From positions 372,001 through 436,000 of the forward strand of contig NW_026516668.1 of the NCBI RefSeq assembly GCF_025766255.1: a DNA stretch of 64,000 nucleotides, in the 5' to 3' direction. This DNA is from Zychaea mexicana (taxonomy: Eukaryota; Mucoromycota; Mucoromycetes; Mucorales; Lichtheimiaceae). Shown here one piece after another: positions 60,506 to 64,000 of the stretch; the first letter of the stretch is position 1; every line of letters starts with the position of its first letter. The notes beneath the pieces were generated by a model. The model worked only from the letters and a program-made list of their open reading frames with translations. It ran no database searches and was not told where the DNA came from. A program made the position numbers and the translations under genes.

Positions 60506-61003
60506 CTAGAACGTACTTGCTGCTACTTTTACGATACCAATGACAAATAGCGGCGCTTCTGTTGCAGTTACTTTTACAACGCAGATGATAAACAGTGACA
60601 CTTCTGTTACTGTTGCTTTTACGATGCCAACGACAAAAATCACCACCTCTGTTGCTGTCGCTTTTGCTACGCCGATGACAAGTAAGAGTACATTTGCTGC
60701 TAATGCTATTGTTAGGGCAGTGACACTCATCAGCATTACTGCTGCTGCTGCTATTGTTGCGTTAATCAAGCTTGTGACTGCTACGGCTACTGCTGCTGTT
60801 GTTGTTGGTGTCAAGCGTTGATTTACCCATCGAGTATAGTATAAAAAAACTAATACTGCAACAGGCATGATTTTCCACAGCACTTCGACTGACCGAGGCA
60901 TCGTGTAAGCCACGTCTTGCGAGTATATATCCATGGTACAAGCAAACCAGAGAGAAAGAAGGGTGATAGCGCTAATCGCAGAGACGGGATTCAAGACGGG
61001 CAT
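60506..61003 (-). CDS. Putative repeat-containing membrane protein, 165 codons, unknown
   Basis: ATG-started frame with two N-terminal hydrophobic segments (VSAISAITLLSLWFA; IMPVAVLVFLYYT), an Ala/Thr-rich stretch, and about four tandem 15-residue units of the form xFVVGIVKATVTEVS from a 45-bp DNA repeat. The repeat keeps frame and alternates hydrophobic and Lys/Thr/Glu positions. No family recognised. Keeping the frame through the repeat favours coding; the absence of relatives and repeat origin argue caution. Confidence 0.35.
   Translation of the reverse strand: MPVLNPVSAISAITLLSLWFACTMDIYSQDVAYTMPRSVEVLWKIMPVAVLVFLYYTRWVNQRLTPTTTAAVAVAVTSLINATIAAAAVMLMSVTALTIALAANVLLLVIGVAKATATEVVIFVVGIVKATVTEVSLFIICVVKVTATEAPLFVIGIVKVAASTF
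60525..60710. repeat. 45-bp tandem repeat, about four copies
   Basis: Units begin CTTTTAC or CTTTTGC and contain a GATGACAAA-like centre and CTTCTGTTGC-like end; the spacing is 45 bp. Copies are diverged by point changes, with no length change visible. Confidence 0.75.
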
Positions 61004-61347
61004 GGCGGTTCAGGCTAAAAAAAAAGTGGAAAAAGATTGGGGGAAAGAGAAGGTATTTTACTGCTGAGGGCAACATCTCTCCTCTTTATCTTTTCGCAAA
61101 GAAATGTCATCGACGTCACTCGTCAGATCGCCCCACCTGCAAAGGTTACACGAGCATGGCGAACAATGGATGGGCTTCTTGTAAGCCATCTCTTGACCCG
61201 TTGCGATTACCTTGCTTTACTTTGTTTTCACTTTCGGAATGTACAGGTTCTAGGCTACAAGTACATACTGACCTTACTTTTGTACGTCGCTGTCGTGCTG
61301 CGTGGCGTTTCATAAAAGAAAAAAATTCTGTTGCGTGCCAATAAGTT
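61004..61347. other. Short intergenic spacer
   Basis: Divergent spacer between the repeat-membrane ORF and the Gln-rich ORF; A-rich and T-rich runs, no motif claimed. Confidence 0.3.
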
Positions 61348-61983
61348 ATGCGTCAACCCTTTTTTTATTTCAGAAAATTCTCACGTGATGACGACGACAT
61401 CCCTCTACTGCTTTTACGCATGGTGGGCATTACACTGCACACTGCGTGTCTGTTAAAGGAAAGTCCAATTAATGGAGGAGCAGTCAAAATATCACAAAAA
61501 TTGACTCCGGTGCGGATGAGAGTCTATGCACTTGCAACAGCGCTAGTGACAAGTGTTATTCCCGCAGCGGCAGAAACGAGCATAGAAACAGAACCACTAC
61601 CCTTCTCACCATCGTCACCAGCCCTACCCAACCTCAGTGCATTTTTCCGAGAGCCAGAGGAGCCAACTAGTGAATGGCTCGAGGCAGTCGCCTACCGACG
61701 CCCAGTTCCTGTTCACCCCGAAGTTCCCTATTACAAAGAAGTGCTTCTCCGGTGCGAAGCACGCGAGCGACAGCGGCAGCAGGAAGAACAAGAGTACCTT
61801 TTGGAGGACGCGGATCGACGACGCCGCTTTGAGGAGCATCTACAGCAACTTGAGAAGCAGCAACAGCAACAGCAACAGCAACTCGAACAACAGCAGCTGC
61901 AGCAGCAACAACAACAACAACTCGAGCAACAGATGCTGGTCGACTCCGATTACATGGAGTGGGAGCAATCCTTTGCTTGGTAA
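61348..61983 (+). CDS. Gln-rich coiled-coil protein, 211 codons, unknown
   Basis: ATG-started frame. A hydrophobic segment around residues 57-74 (RVYALATALVTSVIPAAAE) could be a signal or anchor; a second Met at residue 55 would place it at the N-terminus. A proline-rich middle (PLPFSPSSPALPNL, YRRPVPVHPEVPYY) precedes a charged coiled coil (ERQRQQEEQEYLLEDADRRR) and a poly-Gln/Leu stretch. The protein ends in SDYMEWEQSFAW. CAG/CAA triplets inflate the frame, but the non-repetitive part reads as protein. No family recognised. Confidence 0.4.
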   Translation: MRQPFFYFRKFSRDDDDIPLLLLRMVGITLHTACLLKESPINGGAVKISQKLTPVRMRVYALATALVTSVIPAAAETSIETEPLPFSPSSPALPNLSAFFREPEEPTSEWLEAVAYRRPVPVHPEVPYYKEVLLRCEARERQRQQEEQEYLLEDADRRRRFEEHLQQLEKQQQQQQQQLEQQQLQQQQQQQLEQQMLVDSDYMEWEQSFAW

Positions 61984-62709
61984 TGTAAGTATCTGATACC
62001 TTTTCTTCCGCACTGAAAGAAAGCGTGAATTGCTGAATGTATATACAATAGCACTAAATGCATCTTTACATTAGCCTGATATTCTATTATAGCCAGTACA
62101 AAGAGAAAAACAACGAAAATCTGGAAATAAATCCAAAAAAGCAAAAAAAAAATCCAAAAAAAAAAATCCAAAAAAAAAATCACGAAAACAAGCGTCGCAA
62201 AATATGGAGTTGCCAGTGGTGATGTATGGCTGATGCTCTATACCGGTTCCATTACAGTATAACAAGCAATCATTGAAGTATACAAGGTATGTATACCCGT
62301 TGAATATAACCCAGACGTAGAAAATGTGAGTGATTCGATTACCTAGACTACTGTACGTCTTTCGAACCATATAGTAGTAGTGGGCTATTATCGATTTATC
62401 AACATCGATATACTGAATAACCACGTTCAACTAGGGCCTGCCTTCAAGAGCCATTGATAGCATCTTACCTTGAAAACGCATTCCCTGACAAGTGGTTATA
62501 AACAGTAAGCACAAACACTTCTTCTATCTTCTTGCTTATAAGGCTACTAAATTTGAAAGGTTTTTCTTAGCAACATCCGCATTCGTCAATTGTCACTCAC
62601 GTCTTTGTTCCTCGTATCATATTGCGACGTGACTTGTTCTTCAATCCATTCAACTGTTCGCATCGCGCGTCAGCTCCATACTGCTGCTTCTCTTTTTTTT
62701 CTGCTTTTG
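61984..62709. other. Intergenic, A-rich repeats
   Basis: An imperfect tandem repeat of an AAAAAAATCC-type unit occurs at about 62128-62180. No gene seen; the minus-strand frame at 62071-62430 has no ATG and is partly made by the A-run repeat. Confidence 0.4.
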
Positions 62710-63216
62710 ATGAGAGTGCCAGCGCCTGAAACACCAGAACATCAACAATTTCAAATGGCAGCACAACAGCTTCAAGCCGGTAAGAAACTCCTCATACACT
62801 GCAGCAAAGAGTAACTAAAGATAAGAAAAATCCCTTGCTAATTGTTATCGCTCAATCATTTAGAACAGTGCGTGTGGATGCTGCACCCTCAATCTCTGTA
62901 AGTGTTAAAAGCTTCATTCGAGAATTGAGAAGAATCAACTGCTGACATTTATTTTGAAATTTCAGTATACAAGAATCCTCCACTACTTAAAGACGGTAAA
63001 CTAACATTTGGAAAACCAAAGTTACGAGTAGATTTACGAAGTTATAGCAGAACGTACGTTTTACCCTTTCTCACTGCCTTTAAAGAGGAAGCGATCAAAA
63101 GGCTCATGATGCTTTTGATTTTTTACCAAACCAAGCCGAATTCTTGTAGGAGTCAAGGTGTTCCGCCTGCATCGTGCCCGATTATAAACAGCAACTACAA
63201 TCTGTATCTTAATTAA
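62710..63216 (+). CDS. Candidate small three-exon gene, 74 residues, unknown
   Basis: Exons 62710-62779, 62966-63053 and 63150-63216 join in frame from ATG to TAA (225 nt). The peptide starts MRVPAPETPEHQQFQ, has a central YKNPPLLKDGKLTFGKPKL and RVDLRSYSR, and ends NSNYNLYLN. Donors are GTAAGA and GTACGT; acceptors are TTTCAG with a GCTGAC branch site 20-odd bp upstream, and TTGTAG. A 34-nt extra exon (62864-62897), also with good splice signals and a GCTAAT branch, lies in intron 1, but including it breaks the frame. No family recognised. The stop overlaps the first unit of the repeat array at 63213. Confidence 0.4.
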
Positions 63217-63380
63217 GCACTGTGCCGTTATGAAAAACCCAAGCTCCGTTATAAATTAAGCAGTGTGCCGTTGTAGAAAATATCAAGCCCCGTTGTGGAT
63301 TAAGTACTGTGCCGTTGCACGGAGTAAAGCCCGTTATGAATTAGGCACTGTGCCGTTATGAAAAACCCAAGCGCCGTTAT
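63213..63380 (+). repeat. Four-copy 41-44 bp direct repeat (subterminal repeat candidate)
   Basis: Copies start at about 63213, 63256, 63300 and 63341, with the shared core CTGTGCCGTT preceded by TTAAG or TTAGG and followed by a CCGTT block. Three GATTGGC motifs follow between 63396 and 63495. The position just upstream of a transposase reading frame suggests transposase-binding subterminal repeats. Confidence 0.75.
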
Positions 63381-63731
63381 ACAGGATTTTTCCTAATGAT
63401 TGGCGAGGGTTTTTTTCCCATCATAGCGGTGCTTTTTACCATATTGCCGTTGGGGGGTGCCTTTGATTGGCAGTGTGTTTTTGTGATTGGCAGGAGGTGA
63501 AAATTACAATGGCGGTGTAATTTTAAGATGTTGGCAGATTTATGAAATTCATATTGGCGGCTCACTTCAGTTTTTTAAAGCTGAATCTAGTTCAAACACA
63601 AGCAAAAAGAAAAATCCTGGACGGCCTCGTAGTAACAAACTCAAAAAAAAAAAACAGTAATAAAACCAAGAGGTATATGTTGTTAAATTGAATAGATTAT
63701 CAGTTCATAATAGTTACGTTAGGTTATTTAG

Positions 63732-64000
63732 ATGCCATACTTTATAGGTCTAAACAGACGATATACATACTTCCAAATCGTTGAACTCATTGAGCTCATA
63801 CAAAATGTAACTTTAGGTGCTGCTCAAGCTTCTCACATGCTCCGAATTCCAGAAAGGACCGCTCAGCGATATGGTGCACGATTTCGAGATGAAGAAGCCT
63901 ATTTGCAAAGTCAATTTAAAAAACCTGAACGCCTACATCCTATATTAACGAATGAACTCTCATTGTTCTTACAAGATCCATACGACAAGAAGTCTTCAGC
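63732..64000 (+). CDS. Tc1/mariner-like transposase, N-terminal part, cut by window edge
   Basis: ATG at 63732 opens a frame that is still open at the window end (89 codons visible). The N-terminal part is a helix-turn-helix of the IS630/Tc1-mariner type: FQIVELIELIQNVTLGAAQA, then SHMLRIPERTAQRYGARF, followed by a linker and HPILTNELSLFLQDP. In this family the HTH binds the element's end and a DDE/D domain follows; that catalytic part would lie beyond the edge. The subterminal repeats at 63213-63380 would be its left end. Confidence 0.7.
   Translation, partial: MPYFIGLNRRYTYFQIVELIELIQNVTLGAAQASHMLRIPERTAQRYGARFRDEEAYLQSQFKKPERLHPILTNELSLFLQDPYDKKSS

Larger units (their letters stand above)
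63205..64000 (+). mobile_element. Left part of a putative Tc1/mariner-type DNA transposon
   Basis: Combines the repeat array, the GATTGGC/GGCGGTG-rich segment and the transposase start. Neither the terminal inverted repeat nor the TA target duplication can be confirmed because the right end is outside the window. The left boundary is approximate. Confidence 0.5.

Overview
The window looks like nuclear DNA of a filamentous fungus, most likely a Mucoromycota (Mucorales-type) species. The base composition is AT-rich. Genes carry many short GT-AG introns (about 50-190 bp), often with a CTAAT/CTGAC-like branch site 20-30 bp before the acceptor. There is a CYP51 sterol demethylase, a SWIB protein with long glutamine and alanine tracts, and several F-box proteins, some of them broken. 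Exon structures were built by hand from reading frame, splice sites and family motifs. In every gene called with good confidence except the GH43 gene, the joined exons add up to an exact multiple of three.

Layout. 1-8573 (+): 3' part of a giant ankyrin-repeat poly(ADP-ribose) polymerase (20 exons, 2292 residues visible, 5' end outside the window). 8998-10884 (-): CYP51/ERG11. 10.9-17.5 kb: gene-poor DNA with a few unexplained open frames. 17.5-20.6 kb: a very dense microsatellite field leading into a SWIB-domain protein (20618-22760 +). 24.4-27.0 kb (+): eIF1A followed by a Bin3/MePCE-type RNA methyltransferase. 27.2-28.7 kb (-): class-III (4-aminobutyrate-type) aminotransferase. 29.9-32.3 kb (-): TPR/F-box/LRR protein. 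32.8-34.2 kb (-): secreted GH43 arabinanase with a 1-base frameshift in its signal peptide. 36.1-39.5 kb (+): Gyp7/TBC1D15-like Rab GAP. 40.1-42.9 kb (+): DHA2-like MFS transporter. 43.0-44.9 kb (-): F-box/WD40 protein. 45.2-45.6 kb (-): Cmc4-like twin-CX9C protein built from micro-exons. 45.9-49.4 kb (+): Boi1/2-like SH3-SAM-PH scaffold.

From about 49.5 kb to the right edge the sequence changes character. It holds two decayed F-box genes, tRNA-like promoter-box fragments, a G-rich 80-85 bp minisatellite, a 45-bp coding-type repeat, several orphan ORFs and a small three-exon gene candidate. At the edge lies the start of a Tc1/mariner-type transposase behind an array of subterminal repeats. 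This looks like a transposon- and remnant-rich accessory segment next to a conserved housekeeping block.

The genes do not form one pathway. The most unusual items are the Ank-WGR-PARP protein with a C-terminal PBZ-like finger and one-repeat-per-exon structure, a Bin3-family capping-type enzyme, the micro-exon genes (eIF1A, Cmc4, GH43), and the paired complementary microsatellites upstream of the SWIB gene.
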